Shown here piece after piece: positions 1 to 5,839 of a DNA stretch of 5,839 bases. Position numbers and translations under genes: made by a program. The notes beneath the pieces were generated by a model, which did not search any database, was not told the DNA's origin, and worked only from the letters and a program-made list of their open reading frames with translations. Source of the stretch: Dysgonamonadaceae bacterium (GTDB lineage: Bacteria > Bacteroidota > Bacteroidia > Bacteroidales > Azobacteroidaceae); the NCBI GenBank assembly GCA_031284225.1, contig JAITAH010000150.1, positions 1-5,839 of the forward strand, read 5' to 3'. The stretch's first letter is position 1. Every line of letters starts with the position of its first letter.

Positions 1-1868
1 CCGGCTTGATCGATAAACTGGAAATTAACGGCGACATCCAGGGCGTATATGCCTCGGTCGAATCGCTTAAAGAACAGGGCGTGATTACCGTTACTGCCAT
101 ACCGTACTACGACGTTAATCAGCGCCGGTTCGAATCGTTGAACGCGGCAGAGAAAATGCTTTGGAAAGAAATAAAAAAATTGCAGGACGGACAGTTCGAA
201 GACTGGCTGGTTCAATCGATCAAAAGCAATATGATTCGTCAGTTCGACTTGCAAATGGAATCGCAATCCACCCGCGCAATGGCGATTATGGAAAGTTTTA
301 TCAGCGGACGCGACATGGCCGACCTCCTGAATTATAAAGAACGGGTAAATGCAATTACTACCGAAGAAATTAAATCTATCGCCAAAAAATATTTCGGGCC
401 GGACTTTTTGGCGATTCACTTGAACGAAGGAAAACCGCTCAAAAGCAAGACTATCGACAAACCGGAACTGGATCCGGTGATTCCTGTACGCAACGGCGAA
501 TCGGATTATGCCAAGGCATTCAAGCTGTTGCCGGTCAAATATGTTCCCGATTTCGCTAATATGGACGATGTGGAAACCCGGAAAATCAACGACCTGTCTA
601 AACTGTTCTACACCAAGAATCCGGAAAACGATATTTTCTCTCTAACCTTGAAATTCGGCGTCGGCACGGCGAAAATGCCTAAACTTGCACTGGCCGTTCC
701 TTTGGTCAACAATGCCGGAATCATGGCGCAATTAGACGCTCAGGAAGTAAAGCAGGAATTCAGTAACTTGGGAACAACCTGTTATTATACAGTCAATAAC
801 GACTACTTGACGGTGGTTTTGTATGGTTTTGAAACCAATCTCGAAGCTTCTTGCAACTTGTTGACCCGTCAGATTTTATTGCCTAAATTGGACGAAAAGC
901 AAATGAACAGCCGCATCGGTAGTTACTATCAGCAACGCCTGTTTGAAAAAGAAGAAAATTCGATTCTGAGCAACGCTTTGTTTCAATACCTGTTGTATAA
1001 GGATAAATCGAACTACATCGATCGCCTGAATATGACGAACGTTATCGGGTATTCTATCAGCGATTTGACCGGCGAGTTTCAACGGGCTACCGATTATGAA
1101 GCGGAAGCGCATTATGTCGGTAATCTGCCCATCGATCAGGTGCACGATATTCTGAGCCGGAATTTACCGATGAAACAGGGAGAAAAGGCGACTACCTCGC
1201 CGGAAATCAAAGACCGGCAAACGTATTCGGAAAACACGGTCTTCTTTTTGCCCCACAGCGACGCCAAACAAAGTACCATCTATTTTTACATTCAGGGCGA
1301 CGAATATGTCAAAGAAAAAGACCCGTATATCGACGCTTTCAACCAGTATTTCGGCGCCGGATTTTTCACCGATCTGGTACAGCAGGAAATTAGGGAATAC
1401 CGGTCGATGGCCTATTCCGCAGGCGCTGTCTATTTCAAACCGGCGGTCGAACATAAAAAGGCAGGTTTTTACGGATCCATTGGCACGCAGGCCGATAAGA
1501 CTATCGAAGCGATCGACATTTTCATGGGCTTAGTGAACGATATGCCGCAATATCCCGAACGGATGGCGAATGTTAAAAGCTATCTGAAAGGCTTGGCGGA
1601 AATGGAAAAACCGCAATTCCGCAGCGCCAGCGAACAGTATGAAGCTTGGAAACTCCGGGGCTACTCCCAATCGCCGTCCCAAACCCATCTGAAAACCATC
1701 GATAGCCTCACGTTCGACGACATTGTGAAATTCTACGAAGAAAATATCAAAGGTCGTCCGGTGGCGATTGCCATTGTCGGCAACCCGAAGCAAATCGATG
1801 AAAAAGCGCTGGCTAAGTACGGAAAAATAGTTAAACTGTCGCCGGCTAAATTGTTTAGCGATAAATAA
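1..1868 (+). CDS. M16 family (insulinase/pitrilysin-like) zinc metalloprotease, 5'-truncated by the window edge
   Basis: This is the C-terminal part (about 621 residues) of a two-lobed M16 peptidase. Family members of this kind in Bacteroidota are usually 900-odd residues long and act on peptides in the cell envelope or periplasm. Full codons begin at base 3, and the frame is open to the window edge, so the TTG at base 6 is probably internal. Numbering from that TTG, residues 1-160 look like the second domain of the first lobe, ending in the typical 'TTEEIKSIAKKYF' helix. Residues about 185-395 are the first domain of the second lobe, where the HxxEH zinc motif is replaced by VPLVNNAG (231-238). 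Residues about 405-620 are the last domain, with the conserved Arg466/Tyr470 of the R/Y motif (EYRSMAYSAGA). The catalytic HxxEH and any signal peptide must lie upstream, out of view. Peptidase activity is therefore inferred, and the substrate is unknown. The gene ends 64 bp before ruvX. Confidence 0.88.
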   Translation, partial: GLIDKLEINGDIQGVYASVESLKEQGVITVTAIPYYDVNQRRFESLNAAEKMLWKEIKKLQDGQFEDWLVQSIKSNMIRQFDLQMESQSTRAMAIMESFISGRDMADLLNYKERVNAITTEEIKSIAKKYFGPDFLAIHLNEGKPLKSKTIDKPELDPVIPVRNGESDYAKAFKLLPVKYVPDFANMDDVETRKINDLSKLFYTKNPENDIFSLTLKFGVGTAKMPKLALAVPLVNNAGIMAQLDAQEVKQEFSNLGTTCYYTVNNDYLTVVLYGFETNLEASCNLLTRQILLPKLDEKQMNSRIGSYYQQRLFEKEENSILSNALFQYLLYKDKSNYIDRLNMTNVIGYSISDLTGEFQRATDYEAEAHYVGNLPIDQVHDILSRNLPMKQGEKATTSPEIKDRQTYSENTVFFLPHSDAKQSTIYFYIQGDEYVKEKDPYIDAFNQYFGAGFFTDLVQQEIREYRSMAYSAGAVYFKPAVEHKKAGFYGSIGTQADKTIEAIDIFMGLVNDMPQYPERMANVKSYLKGLAEMEKPQFRSASEQYEAWKLRGYSQSPSQTHLKTIDSLTFDDIVKFYEENIKGRPVAIAIVGNPKQIDEKALAKYGKIVKLSPAKLFSDK

Positions 1869-1916
1869 AGGCCGGCGCAACTTCAACCCGTAATGCCCCA
1901 AAATTAAAAAAATCAT

Positions 1917-1924
1917 TATCTTTG
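1917..1924 (+). promoter_or_regulatory. Candidate Bacteroidota -7 promoter element for ruvX-def
   Basis: TATCTTTG matches the Bacteroidota -7 consensus TAnnTTTG exactly. It ends 8 bp before the ruvX ATG, in an A/T-rich stretch after the M16 stop. No convincing TTTG -33 box lies 19-21 bp upstream. A start site a few bases downstream of the motif would leave ruvX with almost no 5' leader. This is a pattern match only. Confidence 0.45.
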
Positions 1925-1932
1925 TTCCCCAA

Positions 1933-2349
1933 ATGGGAAGAATAGTTGCAATTGATTACGGAAAAAAACGAACGGGGCTGGCGGCGTCCGACCCGCTGCA
2001 AATGATTGCCGGCGGGTTAGGCGCCGTCGAAAGCGGTAAAGCGATCGACTATCTGCGGGATTATGCCGCCCGCGAAGACGTGGAACTGTTTATTCTGGGC
2101 GAGCCGCGCAGTATGAATTACGAGCCTTCGGAAAATATGCAGCGCGTCCGGCAATTCCGGCAGAAATTACAAAAAGCGATTCCTTCCATTGCTATTCAAA
2201 TGGTGGATGAACGGTTTACATCGGTCCTGGCGCACCGGGCAATGCTCGAAGGCGGATTGAAGAAAACGCAACGGCAAAACAAAGCCCTGGTCGATGAACT
2301 GAGCGCAACCATTTTATTACAAACGTATTTGGAAACTATTCGAAAATGA
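1933..2349 (+). CDS. ruvX: RuvX/YqgF family Holliday junction resolvase-like nuclease
   Basis: A 138-residue cytoplasmic protein of the YqgF/RuvX family with an RNase H-like fold. The family is annotated as a putative Holliday junction resolvase and has also been linked to 16S rRNA 5'-end processing. Diagnostic motifs are [10 protein letters not shown] (residues 6-15, acidic Asp8 on the first strand), GEPRSM (56-61), [13 protein letters not shown] (92-104) and the C-terminal [10 protein letters not shown] (121-130, acidic Asp121). These supply the expected acidic metal-binding residues. The length is normal for the family. The ATG at 1933 is chosen because the first strand of the fold begins at residue 3. 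There is no Shine-Dalgarno sequence, and a -7-like promoter motif lies immediately upstream. The stop overlaps the def start (ATGA, 2346-2349), so the two are almost certainly co-transcribed and may be translationally coupled. Which nucleic acid substrate matters in vivo cannot be read from the sequence. Confidence 0.95.
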   Translation: MGRIVAIDYGKKRTGLAASDPLQMIAGGLGAVESGKAIDYLRDYAAREDVELFILGEPRSMNYEPSENMQRVRQFRQKLQKAIPSIAIQMVDERFTSVLAHRAMLEGGLKKTQRQNKALVDELSATILLQTYLETIRK

Positions 2350-2903
2350 TACTCCCGATTTATTTATATGGCCATCCCGTGCTGCGGAAGACGACGAAAG
2401 ACATTCCGCCGGATTATCCCCAATTATCCGCATTGCTGGAAAATATGTTTGAAACGATGTATCAGGCCGACGGCGTTGGTCTGGCCGCTCCGCAAATCGG
2501 CCTCGAAGATCGGATATTGGTCATCGATCTCAGTATCTGCGAAAAGGACGACCCTTCCTGCGCCGGATTCAAAAAAGTCTTCATCAATGCGCATATCATT
2601 GAACGGGACGGCGAAGAAATCGCAATGGAAGAGGGTTGCCTCTCTATTCCGGATATTCACGAAAAGGCGCTGCGTCCCCACCGGATACGCATCCGGTATC
2701 TGGACGAAAACCTGCAACCGCACGACGAAGTGTATGAAGGATACAAAGCCCGCGTCATCCAGCACGAATACGACCATCTGGATGGGATCCTTTTTACTGA
2801 TCGCATTGCCGGCATCCGCAAACAAATGATTCGCTCCAAACTGAACCGGATCATGACGGGGAATGTCAGTTGTTCGTATAGGGTTAAGAGGACGAGAGAT
2901 TAG
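2346..2903 (+). CDS. def: Peptide deformylase
   Basis: A 185-residue cytoplasmic metalloenzyme that removes the formyl group from the N-terminal methionine of nascent proteins. All three family motifs are intact: GVGLAAPQ (43-50), EGCLS (96-100) and QHEYDH (139-144). Metal ligands are therefore Cys98, His140 and His144, with Glu141 as the catalytic acid/base and Gln50 lining the active site. The ATG at 2346 overlaps the ruvX stop by 4 bp and lacks a ribosome-binding site, which suggests coupling to ruvX translation. A short acidic/cysteine insert ([11 protein letters not shown], 65-75) lies before the second motif. The last codons (Arg-Asp-stop) fall inside the first units of a 7-bp tandem repeat, so the extreme C-terminus is written partly by repeat DNA. 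Catalytic residues lie far from it, so function should not be affected. Confidence 0.97.
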   Translation: MILPIYLYGHPVLRKTTKDIPPDYPQLSALLENMFETMYQADGVGLAAPQIGLEDRILVIDLSICEKDDPSCAGFKKVFINAHIIERDGEEIAMEEGCLSIPDIHEKALRPHRIRIRYLDENLQPHDEVYEGYKARVIQHEYDHLDGILFTDRIAGIRKQMIRSKLNRIMTGNVSCSYRVKRTRD

Positions 2904-2929
2904 AGATTAGAGATTAGAGATTAGAGTTT
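2895..2929 (+). repeat. 7-bp tandem repeat (AGAGATT) spanning the def stop codon
   Basis: Four perfect head-to-tail copies of AGAGATT (2895-2901, 2902-2908, 2909-2915, 2916-2922) are followed by a fifth copy with one mismatch, AGAGTTT (2923-2929). The def stop TAG (2901-2903) straddles the first two units. The rest fills most of the 46-bp gap between the convergent def and ispE ends. The array is short and regular enough to change length by replication slippage. It is not a CRISPR array, since units are 7 bp with no spacers. Confidence 0.92.
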
Positions 2930-2949
2930 GGAGAAAATAAATAAACCTT

Positions 2950-3759
2950 TTAATCCAATCTATCCCAAAAAACTTCCGGAAATTCCGGTTCCAACGATTC
3001 TTGCGTTTCAAAGATCCCGAAAACCGAAGAGCCGGAACCCGATAGGCTTGCGTAAACGGCGCCCTTTTCGTACAGCTTCTGCTTAATAGCGCCTATGGCC
3101 GGAAAACGGGCAAATACGCCGGCCTCAAAATCGTTGATCAAATGGTCTTTCCAGGTTTTTACCGGACGGGAGATGCTGTCGCGAAGGGATTCTTTGGGCA
3201 ATCGAGGCCTCACGCCGGCATAGGCTTCCGGCGTCGAACTGTGAATATCCGGCTTAATAATCGCCAAATAATATCCTGCAAGATTGACCTGTATCGGCGT
3301 AAAAACCGTGCCAATACCTTCGGCGAATACCGGCCGGTTCTCAATGAAAAACGGACAGTCGGCGCCCAACTGCGCGGCGTATTCGGCCAATTGGTTATCC
3401 GGGAGATGCAAACCGGCAAAAGCATTCAGCAATTTCAGCATAAACGCCGCATCGGCCGACCCGCCGCCCAAACCGGCGCCAAACGGAATGTTTTTTTGCA
3501 GATAAATCGCTATTTCCGGAAGCGCATAACGTTTTTTCAACAATTGATAAGCCTTAAAAACCAGGTTCTTTTGCGGGTCGCCGTCCATCGGAATCCCCGT
3601 TTGAGTCAACGTGGTTACGGCGGCGGCGGACGGAACAATCTCTAAAACATCCTGCCACCGCACCGGATAAAAAACCGTTTCGATGTTGTGATAACCGTCC
3701 GGGCGTTTCGACACTACATTCAAGCCCAGGTTTATCTTTGCATTGGGAAAAGTAATCAT
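2950..3759 (-). CDS. ispE: 4-diphosphocytidyl-2-C-methyl-D-erythritol kinase
   Basis: A 269-residue cytoplasmic GHMP-family kinase. It phosphorylates the 2-hydroxyl of CDP-methylerythritol with ATP, a step of the MEP (non-mevalonate) pathway to IPP and DMAPP. Visible motifs are PNAKINLGL (residues 5-13, with the conserved Lys8), RPDGYH (19-24), the ATP-binding glycine loop PFGAGLGGGSADAA (92-105), LGADCPFF (131-138, with the expected catalytic Asp134) and the C-terminal SLSGSGSSVF (238-247). The length is typical. The ATG at 3759 is preceded by AAAGGA with a 6-nt spacer, one of the few Shine-Dalgarno-like sites in this window, and by a TAnnTTTG motif. The gene is transcribed alone, convergent with def and divergent from ansA. 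It shows that the organism makes isoprenoid precursors through the MEP route. Confidence 0.97.
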   Translation of the reverse strand: MITFPNAKINLGLNVVSKRPDGYHNIETVFYPVRWQDVLEIVPSAAAVTTLTQTGIPMDGDPQKNLVFKAYQLLKKRYALPEIAIYLQKNIPFGAGLGGGSADAAFMLKLLNAFAGLHLPDNQLAEYAAQLGADCPFFIENRPVFAEGIGTVFTPIQVNLAGYYLAIIKPDIHSSTPEAYAGVRPRLPKESLRDSISRPVKTWKDHLINDFEAGVFARFPAIGAIKQKLYEKGAVYASLSGSGSSVFGIFETQESLEPEFPEVFWDRLD

Positions 3760-3765
3760 ACCGTA

Positions 3766-3771
3766 TCCTTT
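3766..3771 (-). promoter_or_regulatory. Shine-Dalgarno-like site of ispE
   Basis: Read on the minus strand, AAAGGA lies 6 nt before the ispE ATG, a good position for ribosome binding. It supports the 3759 start. It stands out because ruvX, def and ansA have no comparable site. Confidence 0.5.
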
Positions 3772-3782
3772 CGACTTTCCCG

Positions 3783-3790
3783 CAAAGTTA
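3783..3790 (-). promoter_or_regulatory. Candidate Bacteroidota -7 promoter element for ispE
   Basis: The minus strand reads TAACTTTG, an exact match to TAnnTTTG, about 23 bp upstream of the ispE start codon. This would give a leader of roughly 15-20 nt containing the AAAGGA site. No clear TTTG -33 box is seen at the usual spacing, so this is a one-element match. Confidence 0.5.
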
Positions 3791-3823
3791 AGATTAAATT
3801 TCCAGGTTTCTTCTATAAATTGG

Positions 3824-3922
3824 AGATAAAAGAAAGACTAAAGAAGAAAGAAATAGACGTAAAGACTTGAAAGACAATTTTGATCTTTCATGTCTGTATT
3901 TATCTTCTTCTGTCTTTTATCT
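3824..3922. repeat. Long imperfect inverted repeat in the divergent ispE-ansA intergenic region
   Basis: Three nested pairs of complementary arms share one centre. The outer pair 3824-3833 / 3913-3922 (AGATAAAAGA / TCTTTTATCT) matches 10 of 10. The middle pair 3842-3855 / 3897-3911 matches about 12 positions with one gap. The inner pair 3863-3874 / 3884-3895 (AGACTTGAAAGA / TCTTTCATGTCT) matches 11 of 12 around a 9-nt loop. The left arm carries two extra stretches of 7-8 nt. As a result the + strand is purine-rich to the left of the centre and pyrimidine-rich to the right. AAAGAC recurs at 3833-3838, 3861-3866 and 3870-3875, and as GTCTTT at 3912-3917. The element lies upstream of both flanking candidate promoters, so it is probably not a terminator for either gene. 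Possible roles are a regulatory or cruciform site or a degenerate repetitive element. Confidence 0.75.
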
Positions 3923-3965
3923 TACATCTATTTTATTTCTCTGCGTATATATGAAGACTTTTATG

Positions 3966-3973
3966 TACTTTTG
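3966..3973 (+). promoter_or_regulatory. Candidate -7 promoter element for ansA (distal)
   Basis: TACTTTTG fits TAnnTTTG and lies 30 bp before the ATG at 4004. A transcript starting just downstream would exclude the upstream ATG at 3890, supporting 4004 as the real start. A -33 box is not convincing. Confidence 0.45.
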
Positions 3974-3980
3974 TGTCAAA

Positions 3981-3988
3981 TATTTTTG
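3981..3988 (+). promoter_or_regulatory. Candidate -7 promoter element for ansA (proximal)
   Basis: TATTTTTG, followed by C, is a second match to TAnnTTTG, 15 bp downstream of the first and ending 15 bp before the ansA ATG. The two may be alternatives, or one may be a chance match in AT-rich DNA. Confidence 0.35.
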
Positions 3989-4003
3989 CTCGAAATTCGC
4001 ATT

Positions 4004-5044
4004 ATGTTAGATTATAACGCTTCTGTTCTGTTAATATACACAGGAGGAACTATCGGAATGATAGAAGATCCGGAAACCGGCACATTAAAGCCTTACGATT
4101 TTCACCATTTGAAAGAATATGTGCCCGAACTCAACCGCCTCAAATTCAATATCGACAGCATTCAGTTCGAACAACCTATCGATTCGTCGGACATGAACCC
4201 CGAACAGTGGAAGAAACTCGTCTGGATTATCGAAGAAAACTATAACAAGTACGATGGATTTGTTATTTTACACGGCACGGATACGATGGCTTATTCGGCT
4301 TCTGCGCTGAGTTTCATGCTGGAAAACCTGAATAAACCGGTTATCCTTACCGGGTCGCAACTGCCGATCGGCAAAATCCGTACCGACGGCAAAGAAAATC
4401 TGATTACCGCGCTGGAAATTGCCGTGGATAAAGATCCGGACGGAAAAGCGTTTGTGCAGGAAGTTTGCATCTTTTTCCAAAATCTCTTGATGAGGGGCAA
4501 CCGCACGACTAAAATTAGCGCGTCGTATTTTAAGGCGTTTAATTCGTTCAATTTTCCGATATTGGCGGAGGCCGGCACTAAAATTCATTACCGGCACGAT
4601 TTGAGGCATCGTTCGGTGCGCAACATTTCGCCCAAATTCCATTCTTCGCTCGACTCGAATGTGGCGATTGTCAAAATCTTTCCCGGCATATCGGCCAATA
4701 TATTAAAGGCTATGATTGCCATTCCTCATCTGAAAGGAATTGTGTTGGAAACTTACGGCGCCGGCAATTCCCCCGGTAAAAAATGGTTTTTGGATATTAT
4801 CGAAGAAGCGGTAAACAACGGAATTGTGGTAGTGAATGTTACGCAATGCGCTTCCGGTTCGGTCGATATGAAGCGTTACGAATCGGGAAAAGCGTTGAAA
4901 GACCTCGGCGTTATTTCCGGTTACGACATTACGACCGAAGCCGCGGTCGCCAAACTGATGTTCCTTTTCGGTTTGGGCTTAGACAGGAAAGAAGTAAAAA
5001 CCTTCATGAAAGTCTCTCTGGTGGGAGAGGCGACGATCGAATAA
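4004..5044 (+). CDS. ansA: Type I (cytoplasmic) L-asparaginase
   Basis: A 346-residue enzyme that hydrolyses L-asparagine to aspartate and ammonia. Motifs are IYTGGTIGM (11-19, with Thr16 as the expected nucleophile), SSDMNPEQW (61-69, substrate pocket), HGTDTM (90-95, the Thr92-Asp93 pair), TGSQLPIGKIRTDGKENL (116-133), GNRTTKISA (165-173, with Lys170 completing the second catalytic triad) and the C-terminal domain motifs ETYGAGNSP (249-257) and VTQCASGSVDM (279-289). Length and motif variants fit the cytoplasmic AnsA type (E. coli AnsA, about 338 residues), not the periplasmic type II enzyme. The frame is open further upstream to an ATG at 3890, but those 38 codons translate to a hydrophobic sequence drawn from the inverted repeat and promoter DNA. 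The conserved protein starts at MLDYNASVLLIYTGG, so 4004 is preferred. No Shine-Dalgarno sequence precedes it. The gene stands alone, divergent from ispE and convergent with metG. Confidence 0.95.
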   Translation: MLDYNASVLLIYTGGTIGMIEDPETGTLKPYDFHHLKEYVPELNRLKFNIDSIQFEQPIDSSDMNPEQWKKLVWIIEENYNKYDGFVILHGTDTMAYSASALSFMLENLNKPVILTGSQLPIGKIRTDGKENLITALEIAVDKDPDGKAFVQEVCIFFQNLLMRGNRTTKISASYFKAFNSFNFPILAEAGTKIHYRHDLRHRSVRNISPKFHSSLDSNVAIVKIFPGISANILKAMIAIPHLKGIVLETYGAGNSPGKKWFLDIIEEAVNNGIVVVNVTQCASGSVDMKRYESGKALKDLGVISGYDITTEAAVAKLMFLFGLGLDRKEVKTFMKVSLVGEATIE

Positions 5045-5102
5045 ACGTAAAAGAGTGGTGCGCTAATGTTGAAGAACGCAACGGACAGGGAAACGATAGA
5101 CC

Positions 5103-5129
5103 TGGGCGTCGCCCAATTCCTTTTAGGAA
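5103..5129. terminator. Two adjacent small hairpins in the convergent ansA-metG gap; possible weak terminator
   Basis: TGGGC-GTC-GCCCA (5103-5115) is directly followed by TTCCT-TTT-AGGAA (5117-5129), each a perfect 5-bp stem with a 3-nt loop. They sit between the stops of two convergent genes, where a bidirectional terminator would be expected. There is no proper U-tract on either strand, so intrinsic termination is doubtful. Confidence 0.3.
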
Positions 5130-5161
5130 CATTCGGCTGATCGCGGCCATAAGTTCATCCC

Positions 5162-5839
5162 TCATTTCACTTCGCTCCCCGGAAGCACATCGCCTGCCGG
5201 CTGGATAAGCGTCAGGCAGCCATCGGCGCTTTCGGCCGATAAAATCATCCCCTGCGATTCAATTCCCTTGATTTTGCGGGGCGCAAGATTGGCGATAAAG
5301 CACACATTTTTTCCTACCAACGTTTCCGGTTCGTAGTGTTGGGCTATTCCGGAAAGGATCGTTCGACCGCCCTGTCCGTCGTCAATTTTGAATTGCAGCA
5401 ATTTGTCGGTTTTCGGCGCTTTGGCACATTCCAGCACTTTTCCCACGCGAATGTCCAATTTGGCAAAATCGTCGAACGTAATTTCCGGTTTAACAGGCGC
5501 CGCCGGGCGATTCTTCCATTCATTGGCTTTGCGGGCGTCTAAGAGTTTTTGCATTTGTTTTTCGATCGTATCCGTTTCGATTTTTTCAAACAGCAGTTCC
5601 GGTGGATTGAGCGGATGGCCAGCTTCCAAAATACCGGCATCTCCCAATTGCTCCCATTTCAACGCCGACTGATTGATTAATTGCTTGATTTTATAAGAAG
5701 TAAACGGCAAAAAAGGCTCGAAGGCGATGGCTAAGTTAGCCGTGATTTGCAAGCTCATGTTCAGGACGGTTGCCGTGCGGGCGGCGTCGGTGGGGAAAGT
5801 TTTCCATGGCTCGGTATCCGCGAGATATTTATTCCCGAT
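5162..5839 (-). CDS. metG: Methionyl-tRNA synthetase, C-terminal part (5' end beyond the window)
   Basis: This charges tRNA(Met) and initiator tRNA with methionine in the cytoplasm. The visible 225 residues are the C-terminal third of a protein that is usually around 680 residues in Bacteroidota. The frame is open through base 5839, beginning [13 protein letters not shown], a conserved MetRS sequence in the anticodon-binding helical domain. [19 protein letters not shown] (about residues 30-48) continues that domain. After a charged linker, residues about 120-225 form the EMAPII-like OB-fold tRNA-binding domain ([38 protein letters not shown]), which many bacterial MetRS proteins carry for dimerisation and tRNA affinity. 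The ATG at 5758 is internal. The catalytic HIGH and KMSKS motifs are upstream, out of view. The stop at 5162 faces the ansA stop across 117 bp. Confidence 0.96.
   Translation of the reverse strand: MGNKYLADTEPWKTFPTDAARTATVLNMSLQITANLAIAFEPFLPFTSYKIKQLINQSALKWEQLGDAGILEAGHPLNPPELLFEKIETDTIEKQMQKLLDARKANEWKNRPAAPVKPEITFDDFAKLDIRVGKVLECAKAPKTDKLLQFKIDDGQGGRTILSGIAQHYEPETLVGKNVCFIANLAPRKIKGIESQGMILSAESADGCLTLIQPAGDVLPGSEVK

Noticed and set aside
1530..1916. 128-codon open frame on the minus strand across the 3' end of the M16 gene
   Set aside because: It is antisense to a well-supported coding region, has Phe/Arg-rich composition typical of shadow frames, and carries no recognisable domain.
2368..2829. 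153-codon open frame on + within def
   Set aside because: It overlaps def in another frame, and its product is rich in Arg/Lys/Ser/Cys with no family motif, whereas the def frame carries every deformylase motif.
2895..2929. CRISPR-like direct repeats
   Set aside because: Units are 7 bp and contiguous, with no spacers and no cas genes nearby.
3142..3645. 167-codon open frame on + inside ispE
   Set aside because: It is the antisense shadow of ispE, whose GHMP kinase motifs are complete on the minus strand.
3688..3870. 60-codon open frame on + running from ispE into the inverted repeat
   Set aside because: Half is antisense to the ispE start and half is Lys/Glu-rich low-complexity repeat DNA. 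No start signal or homology recognised.
3824..3922. Inverted repeat as an insertion-sequence remnant or intrinsic terminator
   Set aside because: No transposase fragment or target-site duplication is visible, and it lies upstream of both divergent genes rather than after a stop codon.
5066..5140. 24-codon ORF downstream of ansA, in frame with it (starts MLKNATDRETIDLGVAQ)
   Set aside because: Too short, has no ribosome-binding site or recognised family, and lies over the hairpin pair. Kept only as a remark on the gap.
1..5839. A novel multi-gene system (defence, biosynthetic or mobile)
   Set aside because: Every gene is a recognised housekeeping or general-metabolism family in unremarkable arrangement, with no uncharacterised gene left to build such a claim on.

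Overview
The window looks like ordinary chromosomal DNA from a member of the Bacteroidota, most likely the order Bacteroidales. Three things support this. The RuvX, peptide deformylase, type I asparaginase and MetRS sequences match the Bacteroidales versions as I remember them. Candidate promoters fit the Bacteroidota -7 consensus TAnnTTTG. Shine-Dalgarno sequences are nearly absent. I ran no database search, so the order-level call is recognition from memory.

Layout, left to right. Bases 1-1868 (+) hold the 3' two thirds of a large two-lobed M16 zinc metalloprotease-like gene. A 64-bp gap with a candidate promoter follows. Bases 1933-2903 (+) are a two-gene unit, ruvX (YqgF nuclease) and def (peptide deformylase), joined by a 4-bp ATGA overlap. 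A 7-bp tandem repeat sits on the def stop codon. ispE (CDP-ME kinase of the MEP isoprenoid pathway) runs on the minus strand at 2950-3759, convergent with def. The AT-rich divergent gap between ispE and ansA (about 244 bp) holds candidate promoters for both genes and, between them, a long imperfect inverted repeat. ansA (type I L-asparaginase) is on + at 4004-5044. A 117-bp convergent gap with two small hairpins precedes the 3' third of metG (methionyl-tRNA synthetase with a C-terminal tRNA-binding domain), which runs on the minus strand and leaves the window at 5839.

All six genes are housekeeping or general metabolism: peptide turnover, nucleic acid processing, N-terminal protein maturation, isoprenoid precursors, asparagine breakdown and tRNA charging. 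metG and def both serve initiator methionine handling, but they are about 2.3 kb apart on opposite strands, so I infer no functional cluster. I see no mobile element, phage gene, CRISPR array, toxin-antitoxin pair, RNA gene or defence system. The parts worth a second look are the intergenic inverted repeat, the heptamer repeat at the def stop, the almost leaderless ruvX promoter arrangement, and the ansA start codon, which is easy to misannotate.
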